Below are positions 1 to 13,172 of a stretch of DNA of 64,000 nt, piece by piece. The notes beneath the pieces are model-generated. The model ran no database searches. It saw only the letters and a list, made by a program, of their open reading frames with translations, and was not told the origin of the DNA. Every line of letters starts with the position of its first letter. Position 1 is the first letter of the stretch. The DNA is from Pratylenchus scribneri (Eukaryota; Nematoda; Chromadorea; Rhabditida; Pratylenchidae). The DNA lies in assembly GCA_030063045.1 (NCBI GenBank), contig JAQSEB010000058.1, forward strand, positions 1,488,001-1,552,000, given 5' to 3'. Both the position numbers and the translations under genes were made by a program.

Positions 1-96
1 GGGGACGAGCAATTCAGGAAAACTTCCAACCAATTCCACCCAACATTAGCCTCCCCGCACAATTTTGAGCAGCAGCAACAGCCCTTCTCACCATAG
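1..96 (+). CDS. possible C-terminal tail of a gene cut by the window edge
   Basis: Frame 1 is open from the first base to a TAG at 94-96 and encodes about 31 residues rich in Gln, Pro, Ser and Phe, ending in a Gln run followed by PFSP. The following bases are AT-rich with candidate AATAAA-like signals further down, so this could be the last exon of a plus-strand gene lying left of the window. No domain is visible and 31 codons can stay open by chance. It is weakly supported. Confidence 0.25.
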   Translation, partial: GDEQFRKTSNQFHPTLASPHNFEQQQQPFSP

Positions 97-2147
97 TCGA
101 GTCAGTCAGCAACCACCGACCCTAAAGAGAGCATTGGGAGGTGAATATGGGGAGGGGAAAAAGAATGGGAAGGAATCGATTCTTCTTGGGGGTGGAATAT
201 ACGCGCTCGAGGGGAAGAAAACCACCATCCAACGGACGCAGCACATTTTGTTCGCTGGGCCATATAGTCAGTGTCCCCCCCCCCCTTTTTCATGGCTTTT
301 GCCTCTCGTTGTGTCTTTCCAACCTTTTATTTCACCAATTTTCTCTCTTCTCTTCCCCTAGGGCGTCTTTTTCCAGCTTCAAAGGGAAAAAGTCTATAAA
401 AATACAAATGATCTACGAATATTTGCGCATTTTGTTGTTTTATTAAAAATTAGCATATTTTTTATAGGACTAATAAATTAAAAATGCTAATTTAATTAAA
501 TAGAATTAATTAATTTAATCCCCCGAAGGCATTTTTGACTTGGTCCAGAAGTTATATGTACGGTGGAATTGGACACAAATGAATTAATGCGCTGACTTAA
601 TTGGGATGAAGGGAGCAAAAGAAAGGGTACAAATCATTTCTCCCTACAGCTAAAAATGATGGAAAGGAGAATACGGTATAGGAAATTGAGGAAGGGAAGG
701 TGGAAGGGACACCTCCTTCCTCTCTTTGGATGTTCAAACAAATTCATTTTTGGTGGAAACATTTCCTTTTTAATGAGAGAATAATTTACCCCATCCCCAA
801 ATATTCAATTTATTCAAAGTTTGTCAATTCATTGCTCTATTTTGCTTCTACTGTACAAATATAATTTTCATGGCCAATATAAACAAACAAAAATATGGTA
901 GTGTGTATTTTTGTACTATCCCTTCATGATGAAATGATCAGTGATCACCTGAGGCATCATCAAAATATATCAAATTGTTTGGCTTAAATTGGTCCATTGT
1001 TTGCCTAGAAACAAACTACATATATTTTCGAATATGGCCAAAAAAGTCAGAAACTACTTTTCCTCTTCATATGGCCAAAATAAAGGAACTAAATTTTTTC
1101 ACCACCTTTTCCTTTATTCCTTAATTTTCTGCAGATTTTTATTTTTGTATCTTTTATCATTGAAATTGAAGAAAGGATTCAAAAAGCCAACAGATGCTTG
1201 GCCATTGGCCAAATATACCCTTTTATTATATTTGATTCAAATAATTCAGCATAAAATTTATTTCTGCTTAATTAAAAAAAATGTATGCATGCACAATTTT
1301 AAAAGGAAGAATGTGGAAAAAAAAACATAAGAATATGTATGTGGAAATTGTGTAAAAATTGGGAAAATTTGTAATGGAAAATTGGCAGAAAAAGAACAAA
1401 AAAAAAAAGAAATTGGCATCGAGCACATTTTTGCGGGGAAATAGGGTCAAATTAATTGTTTAATAAAAATGTGAAAAAAAAGAAATGATGGAGGCTTTTT
1501 TAGCGGGTTTTTTGGGGAGTTGATTGCGAACATTCCAACACAATGAGGGCAAAAAAAGGAAAATTAATTGGCTTTGTTGCCAAAAAGTGCCAAAATTATA
1601 CTTAAAAATTGTCGAAAAGAGGACATTCTAATCAAATTTTTCGAATTGGCACTTCCGGCTGAAACCAGCAGAAAATGAAAATGGGAAAGGAAGACTTAGT
1701 TTTTGATGAATTGATTGAATTGAATTGAATGGATGAAAAATAGTTTAATTAATTAATTATTTATTATTATGGATAGATTCGAGGCAAATTGGACAATCGC
1801 AGGGGAAAGAATATTTTGGACATTTGCTGCCATGGATGGCTAAATTAACAAAAAAAAGACAATTTTTCCTACCAAAAAACCCTTAAATTTTGGTGCTTGA
1901 CCGATGTGATTTGTTTTTTGGACGGCATTAAATAGAATGGGAATTGGAGCTAGCAAAAAAGTGAATGGACACATTTTTCCAGAGTTTATCGAACACTTTT
2001 TAAAATCATTTCTGCAAAATTTTTCCATCAAAATCTGGGAGAAAAATGTGTCAAAATAATAATAAAAATTATGTGGGCGAGAATTGCAGAAGTCTCATCA
2101 ATTTTGGGGGCTGGGATAAAATGTTTTGTTTTTGTTGCAAATTAATT
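97..2147. other. intergenic or UTR sequence, no gene seen
   Basis: About 2 kb of AT-rich sequence. I see no open frame with splice signals and no recognisable protein on either strand. It holds an uninterrupted run of 11 C at 275-285. The right part (about 1800-2147) probably includes the 3' UTR of the minus-strand CaaX gene. Confidence 0.5.
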
Positions 2148-5100
2148 TCATTGGAGTGAGCAACATCCACGTTTCTTTTTCTCCGGCAGCCGAACAACTT
2201 CAACATGGCCCGGCGGAGGGAGTCCATCCATGGATTGGTCCAAAAGGGATTGTTGCTGATTTTGGTGTTGATCAATTTGGGTGGAGAAATGCGTCTCGCG
2301 ACGAGCCTCCGCCAATGAAGAGTGTCTGCAAAATTTTTGAAATTTTTATTTAAAATTTGCCAATTTTAATCTGCTATATTTCAATCAGTCAACTAGGCGT
2401 CTGATTTTAATTGGATTAATTATTCTTTAAATATTTTCATGTGAAAATTAATTATGAAATAAGCCAAAATGTTCATTTAAGCATCAGTTGATGATTTTTT
2501 CGAATTGTTTTTGACATTTAATTTCTTTATTTTTCATATAAATTTGATTTTAGCCTAGGGGCATTTTTTCCTGCATCAAACGATAGTTGACTGTATTGGC
2601 TGATCATATAGTTAAAGAATTTGAAAGGAGGATTGAGGATTCTAGTCATTTATCATTAAAAGCATTCAATCAAAGCAAATTCTGGGACTATTTTTAAAAA
2701 ATCAAAAGACAGGTAATGAAATTTATGGCGAATGATGCCAGTTTTGGCATTGAATGATGATGTTGATGACATAGTGGAATCTTCTCCTGTTGGATTCTGG
2801 AATCTTAATACCACCGCAAAAGAAAGTGGGAAAAGAAATCAAAATTCAGTGCAATTATCATAGGGAAAACAGTGGAAAAAGTTAAACAAAAATTGGCACA
2901 ACAAAATCAAACACGCAAATAAATTTTACATATTAGCAGCAAAATGGACATTGTTGTATAATTTGTGTGCATTATAGTTCAATTCTTCGTTGTAAGCAAC
3001 AAAACAATAGATTATTTGACGAAATTAAATGTGAAACGGAAGAAGAAGCAAAAAAGAAAAAAGTTGCAGAGAATTGCCACCGGCTAAAATCATTCACCCA
3101 TCCACCAACATTTTCATTCACTCTTTCCATTCCATTCATTTGATTTGACCTCTGTTAATCAAGAAGCTCAATTTAATTAGAATTTAACGTTGAGTTAGAA
3201 AAAATGTTATTGAATTTTTGCTTAATAAATTCCCTTTCGAATCATTTTTGATATTTGACTTCATTTGAGTCCATTCCCCCAATATAATTAATTTTTTTTC
3301 TTATTTTCACTCACCGTCCATTTCCACCACCTCCTCCTCCTCCGCCATTGGCCACAATCATTTGTTGTTGTTGCCTATTATCTCCTCGACCCGTCGGCGT
3401 TGTTTGTTGAATTTGTTGTTGTGGGGCATTGCTCCTGCTGGATGGTCGAGAAGAATTCGGCTGCTGGGATTGATGCGGTGGAACAGGGGAATTGGTGGGT
3501 GAAGGTGGGAATGGCCTTTGACGATACATTTCCACGATTGGGTCCACCTTTTGGGGATGAGGTTAATTATTTTAATCTTAATTATCTTATTTTTTGATGG
3601 TTTCTCAGAATCCTTCAATGAATTCAAATTGAATTAGTTTAATTTATGACAGTAAATTGATAAAGGTAAATGATAAGCAGATAAAATTGCCCCCGGCTAT
3701 TAATTATCTGATAATTGTGAATAAATTAGATAGAGGATAAATTTCCCTGAATTCAATATTAAATCCACACGAATGAATGATATTGCCATTTGTTATTTTC
3801 GCCTAATAAAATTGATCGAATGAATATTTAACCAACCTCATGGTAAAGTTGTTCATCAGGCCGAAACGGATTCTCCGTGTCATGTTCTGCCCTTCTAAAA
3901 AACAATAAAAACATTCCAAATATTCTCAAATAAAATTTGACTTGATGAATGAAGGAAGTGGCGGACTGTTCACCATTTGGAGTACGGAAGGTGGACCATC
4001 ATGTTGAAATTGATGAGAATGTTGTGAATTCATCGTTGATGAATGGTGGGCAGCGTTTGGAGTGCCGGTGGCCGCATCCGAATGTGCCGGCGCAATTTGC
4101 GCGGGCGGTGAAATTGGCCTCGGAATTTCTACTTGTTCCGCGTGAACCCTTACCCTACTTGGCGGGGCGTCGGGTCTGAAAATTTTGAAGAAATTGAAGA
4201 AATATTGGCCATGAATTTGCTTTTTTTAGGGTCTGATGTGAGCGAAATATGAAAAGTTTTGATTTCTTCCGACATTTGTGACATTTTGGAGGATAAAGCA
4301 ACGAAAGGAAAGAGATCAATATCTATTCGGTCTATGGCCAAAAGGATATGGAAAAGGGAGAGGACAAAGAAAGGAGAATGAAGTTGTGGTGGGCATATGG
4401 ACAGGACAGCTGTCATTCAGTAGAACATTTTATAAAGTATCATAGTTTTTACATTTTTCAAAATTTAAAATTTTAATAAAAAAATGTTGCCTCTAATTAT
4501 AAACATTTTATTAATCGAAAAAAGGATTTAGGATTGAGTTTGGGGGGCTGGATAAATCAGTAAACATTGGGAAAAGCCTTTATTCATTCAATTTTGCCTT
4601 AAAGTATTCGAAAGTGATTTCTGATTTCATAAAGTCATTATTAAATCATGATTTGATTTGGAGAATATTAGCATAAATAATAGTAAAATGAAGGACAATT
4701 TCCATTCATTTAAAATGACGAAAAAGCTTCTAAAAGGCCATTCTGAAAATCGACAAAAACAATGGAAGACTTGGGGTTGAAGGAGGTGACAAAATTGGTA
4801 AATTGGCATTCACAAAAAAAAATGGAGAGAGGAGAAGCGGGGAAATGGCCGCCGAATTGGACACTAATGAATGAATTGGTAGGCTTGGCCCTATTTTCTT
4901 ACAAACCCTTCATTGCCATTTTTTGAGACATTCCAAATGGAATGAATGAATGAGGAATAGCCTTCTTATAGGCATATAGAAGAGGATATTGCTATTGAAG
5001 AAAGACCCTGGGATGGTATATGGAATGGATCTTATTAGGAAAAGCCCACACACTGTTTAGCATTGCTACCAATTACTTCTTCCAGAGGCCATTCTGCAGC

Positions 5101-5823
5101 TTCTCCTATGGCCATTTTTGGCAAAAGCGCCTTATAGAGAAAGGGAGTAGGGTGGGCTAAAGTCGACTTCAATGGGTGGTGTTGTTTGGGTGCAGCTGTG
5201 GTTGGTTGTCATTCCAATGGATTTGGTGAGGATGCCAAAATGCTCACTCTCCCTTTCCATCCAAGGGGATTGCCGCCTTTGGCCTTCATGGCCATCGGCC
5301 TTTTCTCACTCTTTTTGTCTCTTTTGGTCCATTGGCTTCGGCCCACTTTGTCCCTTTCAATTTCGTTGTTCTCTATTTTTGGCCCTCGGCATTCTGAATA
5401 AGGCTGGCAGCAGAAGAAATAATTTGCGGCCTAATCCGCCGTTGTGTTCATTGTCGATTGATGGCATTATAGCATTGGCCTCGCTGCGGGGGATTTAAGC
5501 AATTTTGGAGGACAACCGTGAAGGCCAGAGAGCAATTTTGGAATGGACGGGGAAATTGGAAATGACTATGCAAAACTGGACACAAAGGACAAAGAAAAAG
5601 TGGGCATGATGTGAAAGGTTTTGCTTTGGGAATTGGATTACAATAATAATAATGAGAATTAATTAATGCCTCTAAAATGATTGATCAATCAACTCACTCT
5701 GTGAAAATATGTCTGGCGCCTTGTTGTTGCAATCGATTATTATGATTATTTATACTATAGTCATCATTCACTCCATCATCGTAGACAATCATTTGAACTT
5801 GTTCTTCGCCACCAAATGAAACT
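2148..5823 (-). CDS. proline/glutamine-rich protein with C-terminal CaaX prenylation box (5' end not found)
   Basis: Five exons join in phase: 5823-5698, 4175-3942, 3894-3837, 3547-3315 and 2325-2148. All have GT-AG introns. The protein reads, in order, an acidic stretch with VSFGGEEQVQMIVYDDG, a low-complexity Pro/His/Ser region, a conserved-looking block NPFRPDEQLYHE followed by VDPIVEMYRQRPFPPSP, a Gln/Asn/Gly-rich region, and a basic tail ending KKKRGCCSLQ. The last four residues CSLQ form a CaaX box with Gln last, which normally favours farnesylation, and the neighbouring Cys plus the basic run suit palmitoylation and membrane binding. The layout (long disordered body, polybasic CC-aaX end) recalls paralemmins, but I cannot establish that family. 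The exon at 5823 begins in the middle of a codon, so further 5' exons must exist upstream and were not identified. The exon 2 donor (CAA/GTCAAA) is weak. Confidence 0.7.
2326..3314 (-). other. long intron of the CaaX-protein gene
   Basis: Lies between the 3547-3315 exon (donor GTGAGTG) and the last exon (acceptor TTTTGCAG). AT-rich, with no further coding signal seen. Confidence 0.55.
4176..5697 (-). other. long intron of the CaaX-protein gene
   Basis: Bounded by a GTGAGT donor and a TTTTCAG acceptor. Its middle (about 5040-5480) is more GC-rich and keeps open frames on the plus strand without splice signals or recognisable protein. Confidence 0.5.
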
Positions 5824-7950
5824 CTGGAATAAGAAAAAAAAAATGAAAATGTATGATTGAGGTTTATTTTGCTTCAATTAATGAATCTAAAGATAAATCT
5901 TCATTTCTTTTTCTTTTAAAGCGTATCTGAAATTCCTTATAATCCTTTTCATGATTCAGATTCTCATTTAGCGTTAATTTCTGTCATAAAATCTCTCCCA
6001 AATATTTCAGTCAATTTATCATCGAAAATAGCCATCCGCTACCCAAATTTGATTCAATGTTTTGTTCACCTTTTATTGTGTTCAACGGAAGTAGTTCCTT
6101 CGACATTATTATGTTGCGAATGTGAAGTCATTACTTTGATTGACAAATTTGATTATGCTGCGGGGAAAAGGATGGAATCGAATGCGGCGAACTGATTTGG
6201 AAGGATTTTTCAAGTGGATGGGAAAACAAATAAACTCAAGAATTGGCAGATAAATTTTTTCTGCTCTTGTTCTTCTTCAAATTTTCATTTTGAATTGAAA
6301 TTTTAGAGTTTTAAGTCAAATGCAAATAAATTAGCATTTATTAGAATATTCCCATTCTGTGAATCGGCATTGCCATTCGATTTGATTATTATTATGTCTC
6401 TGGAATTCCCCGGAGCTTTAATTGAATAATGTGACACTATTCCCGTACTCTGCAGCTGGTAATAAATTGGGAAAGGATGTTTTGGATGAATGGAAATGGA
6501 CTGCTGCCGAATATGGGTCGCTGGAAAGACCGGATATAGGCGGGGAGGAAGGAGGGTCATGACAGCGGAAAATATCAAAAATAATTTATTGCAAGATTCT
6601 TAAAACAATGCAACATTTTGACTAACTAAGTGCATTTTAAGTTCCTTTTCTTGACTAACAATAAAGGTCAAATCGGATCACAATCCGGTTTGTAAAGGGG
6701 TACCAGTCTCGATCCTCACAGTCAGTGCGTCGATCCGAGGGACAGATTTAGCGCTTTACCGCTGATTGAAGTTAATCGGGATCGGAGGATGGGAGGGAAA
6801 CAAGGTAAATGAGGGAATAGAATAGAAAATCGGAAGGGTCGGGAGTCAAGAAGGAGTGGAAAAGGGGGAAAGGAAGGCGCTTTGCTCGAGTGGAAGCTCT
6901 GTTGATCGCGACAGCCAGTCTCGGCCCTAGCCTCCTTGTACATCTCGGGTTTCACCCTCTACCAGCCTCTTCCTTTTCTTTGGCCCCATCAAAAAAGAGG
7001 GAATTGCGAATTTGAAGGGGAGAGGGGGTCCTTTTTGCTTTGGCCCCAACCATAAAACTCAAAGAGCGGAGCGGTTGTCCTCCTTTCCATCCATTGATTT
7101 TCAGCCGGTTTTCCCTCTAACAGCGGCGGAAAGAAACAAGAGAGAAGAAGGAGAATGGGCAAACAGCCTTTGAGGGGCATAAAAGCTGGGTATACAGCAG
7201 CAGCCGCGCTGTAGCTTTCCATCCCAATTCTTTCCATCTGCTACTCTTTACTTTGCCGTCAACTATAAAAGCACTCACTATAGAGATGTATTAAAAGGGT
7301 GGGTTTGGGTTGTGTTCTCGATCTCGAATATGTGTCTCTTTCCCTTGGTACTTCGTCTCTGACACTTTGCATTTCGCCATATCCCAATAGGGGCGGGGGC
7401 CAGAGAAGAGAAGACATTGCCTATAGCGGCGATAGCGATGAATGAATTGAATGAGAAAGAGATATAAAAAAGTAGAAGACTATTTGCCCATTTTTGTATT
7501 CTCTAAAAATATAAATTTTTGGGAAAATTTTACTCTATCTTCCATTCTTCCACAGTAAAACATTGCCTCTAGGGGTATAGTAAGAAATGAAAGGAGCAAA
7601 TCGCTCACCCGAGCACCGACCACCGATACTCTTTCTTTTACCATGCCTAATTCCCACTTGCCCCCCACGCCCCACCCCCATCCATACCCAAGCATAAGCA
7701 CAAAACGGAGGACATTTTTGAGGCGATATCGCTGGGCACATTTTCGATTCCCCCATCTTACACCTATCCATTCCCATTGGACAGTTTTGATGATTCGATT
7801 CTCATTCTCATTGAGTCAAGCAAAATTTTATTCACCTAATCAATTAATTAAATTAATTTATTTCATAAATGAAATTAATATAAATCGAACCATCGAAAAA
7901 CTATCTAATTTCAAGAAGAATCGAAGAAATATATCAATTTGCATATAATT
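5824..7950. promoter_or_regulatory. region between the CaaX gene exons and akirin; upstream regulatory sequence likely
   Basis: No confident exon is seen, although missing 5' exons of the minus-strand CaaX gene should lie here. Plus-strand TATA-like runs occur at about 7263 (CTATAAAAGC) and 7464 (ATATAAAAAA), so part of the region may be the akirin promoter. A local GC-richer patch covers about 6660-7440. Confidence 0.35.
6989..7180 (-). CDS. candidate small secreted protein (63 aa), doubtful
   Basis: An ATG at 7180 opens a 63-codon frame. Its first about 23 residues look like a signal peptide (MPLKG, then a Leu/Ile/Phe-rich core, then a small-residue cleavage area). The remainder has two dibasic sites (RR and KK) bracketing a 16-residue segment containing LFEFYGWGQS, as in neuropeptide precursors. 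No homologue is recognised and the frame has no other support. It may equally be chance in a GC-richer patch or an upstream exon of another gene. Confidence 0.22.
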   Translation of the reverse strand: MPLKGCLPILLLLSCFFPPLLEGKPAENQWMERRTTAPLFEFYGWGQSKKDPLSPSNSQFPLF

Positions 7951-8912
7951 ATGACTTGTGGGTTAGCTGTGAAGCGTCCTCTGGATTTGAGCCAGGAATC
8001 ATTTGAGCTAGTCGATGTGAAACGACCGCGCAATAATACGAGCCCAGGCTGCTCTCCATTTCGACCTCAACTTGGAATTTTGGCCGCATCACTGAATCAA
8101 TCGACAAGCACTCCGCCCGCTGGTGCACTTAAGGTTTTTTGCTTTAATACTTTTAAACGAGTTAAATACAAAATGTTTAATTAACCCAATATTCATTATC
8201 AAAACTATTATAAATTTCAGTTCCCGCGACCATCGATCGAAAATTCGCCGTTTGCTGAAGTCGCCGGCCGTTGTCAATTGTCAAGCAACCAACTTGACTC
8301 ATACCTACGTGCCGAAATTCAATATCTGAAGCGTCGAAAACTCATTCCACGTCGTGGCGGTGGTGCGACCAATCTGGAGTTGGAGAATAGCACGGCACAT
8401 TTTCGAAAGGAAAATTCACCAGTCTCATCAAATGTATTTCAAATTATTTTTAATAACTAATTTCCATTTTTATTATAGTCGGGTAGTGATTCGGATGGAG
8501 AGACCACCTCTGGACCGCAAATGTCGGGTATTGAGAAACGGGCTGCCGACTTGAAAGCACTCTACGAGAAGCCTCAATTCTCGCTGCGCCAAGTCAAATT
8601 GATCTGTGAACGTTTGCTGAAGGAACAGGAGATGCGCTTGCGCTACGAATATGAGACCATCTTGAACAAGAAACTTGAAGGTTTTTACTTTTTACATTCT
8701 TAATTTTATAGACTAATAAGGCTTTCAATAAAAAAATCTTAATTAAATTTCCCCAAATAAATTGATTTTCCATTTCAGAGCAACACGATCAATATGTTCA
8801 ATTTGCCAAGGAGCAACTGGACGCGAATGCTGCCAAGACGGGCAATGAAATCTCTTGTGAGTATTTTCGATTAATGTCAAAATATTTAATTACTATTTCA
8901 GATCTCTCCTAA
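7951..8912 (+). CDS. akir-1: akirin
   Basis: Five exons (7951-8133, 8221-8433, 8479-8680, 8779-8856, 8902-8912) sum to 687 bases, giving 228 aa, which is the usual akirin size. The N-terminus MTCGLAVKRPLD matches the akirin start (M-A-C-G-x-x-L-K-R), with a second basic nuclear-import cluster VKRPR. The C-terminal half carries the conserved VKLICERLLKEQEMRLRYEY helix, the helix around KKLEEQHDQYVQFAKEQ, and the classic YLS end. Akirins are small nuclear proteins without enzymatic activity that bridge transcription factors and chromatin-remodelling complexes. In worms AKIR-1 acts in innate immune gene expression and meiotic synaptonemal complex disassembly. The last exon encodes only the tail and is 11 bases long. 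The next gene on the same strand starts 479 bases downstream. Confidence 0.95.
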
Positions 8913-9391
8913 GCTGGGTCAATTTATGTGCCACCACCAACTCCATGCTCTTCATTCTATTCAAAACAAAAACGAAAAGATGACGTCAATATAAACTTTT
9001 TTTTTTCGCATTATATAAATCAAATTTTGACGAAAATGTTGGCCTTTCCCCATATGTTTGCTTCAAAACAACCCTATTCCCTCACCAAAATTCACATATT
9101 TTCGTATTATTTAGTGAAAAATTCAGCATATTTTGTGTTTTGATGGACATTATTGACTTTTGGATTAAAAATTGATAACTAAACATCAAAACACAATACA
9201 CGGGCAATGCAAAAAAACACATCCATCCATCCACACATTTTTTTTGTAAAAGTTTAATCCAGATAAAATCTTATAAAATGTAATTTATTTCATTTAATTG
9301 TTTTTAAACATTAAATATATTTTCTTCACATTTAATTAACAAATTAATTGCAATTTTATAGAATTTATCACAGTAAATATTTGCAAACAAA

Positions 9392-12300
9392 ATGGCCAAC
9401 CGAAGCCGTCCATCTCGATCTGATGAACGCCGACGATCGCCACCGCGTCGTTCTAATGAAAGGTTTGAATTTAATTGATAAACAAAAAAAGAATATGAAA
9501 TCATCAGTAATTTTGACTTAAAGTCCAAATGAAGGGTTGGAGGGGACAAATTGGGGATTGATTGATGCAAATCAAACAAAGTGTGGACATTACACATTAG
9601 TATTCCTATTTGGGAAACTTGGGAACACATTGAAATCAAATCATCGTGGATGTGTAACGCCCGTGATATTGACACAAAATAGGCAGTTGGAAATCCAAAC
9701 TTAACCGCCGATGTGTCAAAAATATAATAAACCTGTAAATGTCCAAAGAAAATTAAGAGACCTGCTGCTATTAATATATCTGATGCTATAATTGCACGCT
9801 TATTATTTAATAGTTTAGGCGAATGCCAATTAATGTTAAAAAGTTGGAGCTAATTAAAAAAGCATACTTTCATTGATTTTATTTGCCCATTTAAATGATA
9901 GTTATACAATTTCCGTCATTACTGTTTACTGATTTTTCCAGAAAGACATCCAAGAAAATTATTAATTAATGCGCAAGCGTCCCGATTATCAATTGATTTT
10001 TATTTGCCGAAGATTGCTATAAGGATTTTCGCGACGAGGATGAGATTTGCACAGATTAATTAAAGAGGAAAGCGTAGTTCAAAAGAGAGGGGTTGATATT
10101 TAGAAAGATTGCACACTATAAACAACAATTCAGTATCGATATCGAGTATATAATGTATTCAAATATTAAGTGCAGAAATGTATGGGGGCGGGGGGGGGGA
10201 TAGGGCAACAGGCCTTGAATGAATTATTAATGAATATACTTAAATTTTATTCCAAATTTCGTAAAATCAACTGGTTTTTCTTCACCAATTCACTAATTCC
10301 ATAATCTCAATTGACTCATCCTCATCAATTATGGATATTTATCCATCCATATTACCCAGTACCAGTACCCACCCCAAAGTAATCCATTTAGAAGCAATCC
10401 ATCTTCCCGTCATGATTTATTGGACATGAGCGGAGGAGTACCAACACCGCAATCATTGGCCCGTCGGGCCCAGGAAATGGGCCGCATTGGCTTCCCACCG
10501 CCAACAAAATTGTCAGGCAATGCATTTTCTGAAGCCGAATTACTCAACGAAGTCCCGAAGAAGAAATTCACCGGAAGATGCCGCCTTTTTGTCGGAAATT
10601 TGCCCAGTGATCTCAAAGAACAAGAACTCAAAGAATTATTCACGCCGCATGGGGACTTGAGCGAATGCTATCTTTCCGGCAAAGGATTTGCCTTTCTTCG
10701 ATTGGTATATTTTTAAAATTAATTTTTTGATGGATTTCATTTTTTCACTACAATTATTCTACATCTACACTGGGGAATGGACTGGGGTGGGCGGACTTAT
10801 TGGATATTTTAGTAAGGGCAATTGAAATTGATTATGGACCTTAAGTTTTTTTGCGAGCGAATTTTTAAATCTTTGTAAGCTTATAAGTAAAATGAGATAT
10901 ATTTTGAGTACACAAAATATTATGACTTGGCGCGCGAGTTCGTCAACCACTCCACTGCAAAAATGCTATACGATTGACAATACCTTCGCAAGTCGCAATT
11001 GAAACCGTAAATTCTACCATCAACAACGTATATGGTGATGATGAATTATGATTGTAATTGGAAGGGGGGGGGGGAAAGACATGGGACCAAATCAATTGGG
11101 AAATGGATAATGAACTTATTAACTTAATTTAATGTTCTATATTTATTGGACAACAAATCAAATAAGCGCTGGACTTGACTTAATGAACTCTCTTCAAAGA
11201 ACACTACTTCTATGGGCGCTGGGAGGGCATGGGAGGGGATGATTTTTGGGGTTTTTACCTTTATTTTGTTGGGAATGGAGTCTGGGGGGGGGGGGGGGGT
11301 TGATGTTGAGCGAATATTTTCTATCACAAAATTCGACTAAACTCATCAAGCATTATCTTCATTTATTTTTTAGCATATTTGATTTTATAAGAATTTTAAC
11401 AAAATATTTTAATTCCAAACTAAAATTTATTAAAATTAAAGGATTCTCGCGCCCATGCTGAAAGTGCAAAAGAAGCCTTGGATGGAAAATCGATCAAAGG
11501 GCGACAAATTCGAGTTCGTTTTGCCGTTCATGGAGCCACAATAAAGGTTGCCAATTTTATTTTGTACAATAAAAACCACTGATTTCAAGGTCAAAGAATT
11601 GTCCCCGGCTGTCTCAAATGAAATGTTGCATCTAACTTTTTCGGCATTTGGCGAAGTGGAAAGGGCCATTCACATTGTGGATGAGAAGGGAAGACCAACT
11701 GGCGAAGGAATAATCGAATTTGAGAAGAAAAATTCGGCACAAGAAGCATTGGCCCAAATCAAAGAAAGAGTGTTTTTAATGACAGCGTGAGTTCAAAAAT
11801 TATATTTTTGACATAATTTTGGTGATTTACAGGAATTCTCGTCCTTTGCAAGTTGAATTGTTGGAACCGAAAGATGAGGAGGATGGACTTTCCGAGAAAA
11901 TGATTCAAAAAACGCATCAATTAATCAAGTAAATTTTGACATTTATTGAATTTAAATCTGAAATAAATTAATGTTTTAAGGGAACGCGAACTTGGCCCTC
12001 GATTTGCTGCGATGAACAGTTTTGAATACGTTTACGGACGACGTTGGAAAGAACTTTACGAATTTGAGCATAAAAGACGTCGAGAATTGGACGCTGAATT
12101 GAGGGAACAACGACGAAGATTGGATGCGGATATGGAAGTGGCCTACGAGGATTATAAAGCCGAATTATTGCGTGAAGGTTTGGATGGAATTTTTTAAATT
12201 TATCTTATAAATTCACGTTTCTCAGAATTGGAAAGACGCAAAGAGGAATTGGATCGTTTGGAAGCGGCTCGTCGCGTCCGTGACCAACAAAGACAACAAA

Positions 12301-13172
12301 TGTTCGAGCAAATGGGCGATCGATGGGTTCCGCCGGTTGTGGATGGTCCAATGGGAAGGCCACCGCCAACATTTGGAGGAAGAGGAGGCGCTGGGCCGGG
12401 GGCATTGATGGGACCACCGCCACCTTTATTTGGCCATCAACCGCCGCAACAACAGGGAATGGGGCCGAATAGAATGTTTGATGGACAAGGAGGACAGCAG
12501 CCACCGCCCCAACAACAAGCTAATGGACACGGACAACCCATTGGGGGAGGACAGCAACAACAATCACTGATTGGTATTATTGGCAAATTAATTAAAATTG
12601 GGATGAAAATTAAATCAGAGAAATGAAAATAGGATCAGTTTTCATTACAAAAACTAGACATTAGATTTTGGTTCTTTCCGAATGAGTTTAAAAACTGAGA
12701 AAAGATTATAAATTGGTCTTTAATTGTGACATTTTAAATTTTAATAAGCGATTTCAATCTATTTCGAATAAATTATTATTTATTGGAATATTAATTCATC
12801 TTTTATCTCTCATCAGGTCCGGATGTGCGCAAATTGCTCCAAACATTCAAGGAATCGCCCATTGTTGGAACACCACAACGACTTGGCGATATTGGCCGTC
12901 AACCAGGGCAAGGAGGAGGAGGCCCACCTCAACAAATTCCGCCTCCACCGAATCCATTGGGCGGTGGACCCGATTCCAGTCCACTCTCCATGTTCGCCAA
13001 TATGATCAATCCATTGATGCAACGACCACCAAGCGGTGGCCATCAATTTGGAGGACCCGCCGGAGGAGGTGGCCGGATTCCGCCTCCACCACCGCCGATG
13101 GGAGCAATGCCGCCGCCCCCTCAAATGATGAATATGGAATATCCGCCACCGGAGAAACGAACTCGACATTAA
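9392..13172 (+). CDS. nono-1: DBHS-family RNA-binding protein (NONO/PSF-like)
   Basis: Eight exons (9392-9462, 10392-10704, 11442-11546, 11590-11786, 11833-11928, 11981-12177, 12226-12573, 12817-13172) sum to 1683 bases, 560 aa. Order of parts: a short Arg/Ser-rich N-terminus; RRM1 with RNP2-like CRLFVGNLP and RNP1-like GKGFAFLRL; RRM2 with the IEFEKKNSAQEAL strand; a NOPS-like linker (SRPLQVELLEP); a long charged coiled coil containing GPRFA and RRKEELDRLEAARR; then a Gly/Pro/Gln-rich tail ending EKRTRH, a likely nuclear signal. This arrangement is diagnostic of the DBHS proteins, obligate dimers working in transcription, splicing, nuclear retention and paraspeckles. An acceptor-like ATCACAG lies about 20 bases before the ATG and may be a trans-splice site. 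Introns 1 and 2 are long and contain three runs of G (10190-10199, 11064-11074, 11284-11299). Confidence 0.93.
11284..11299 (+). repeat. G16 homopolymer in a nono-1 intron
   Basis: Sixteen consecutive G in the intron before the exon at 11442. Shorter G runs occur at 10190-10199 and 11064-11074 in the same gene. Confidence 0.95.
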
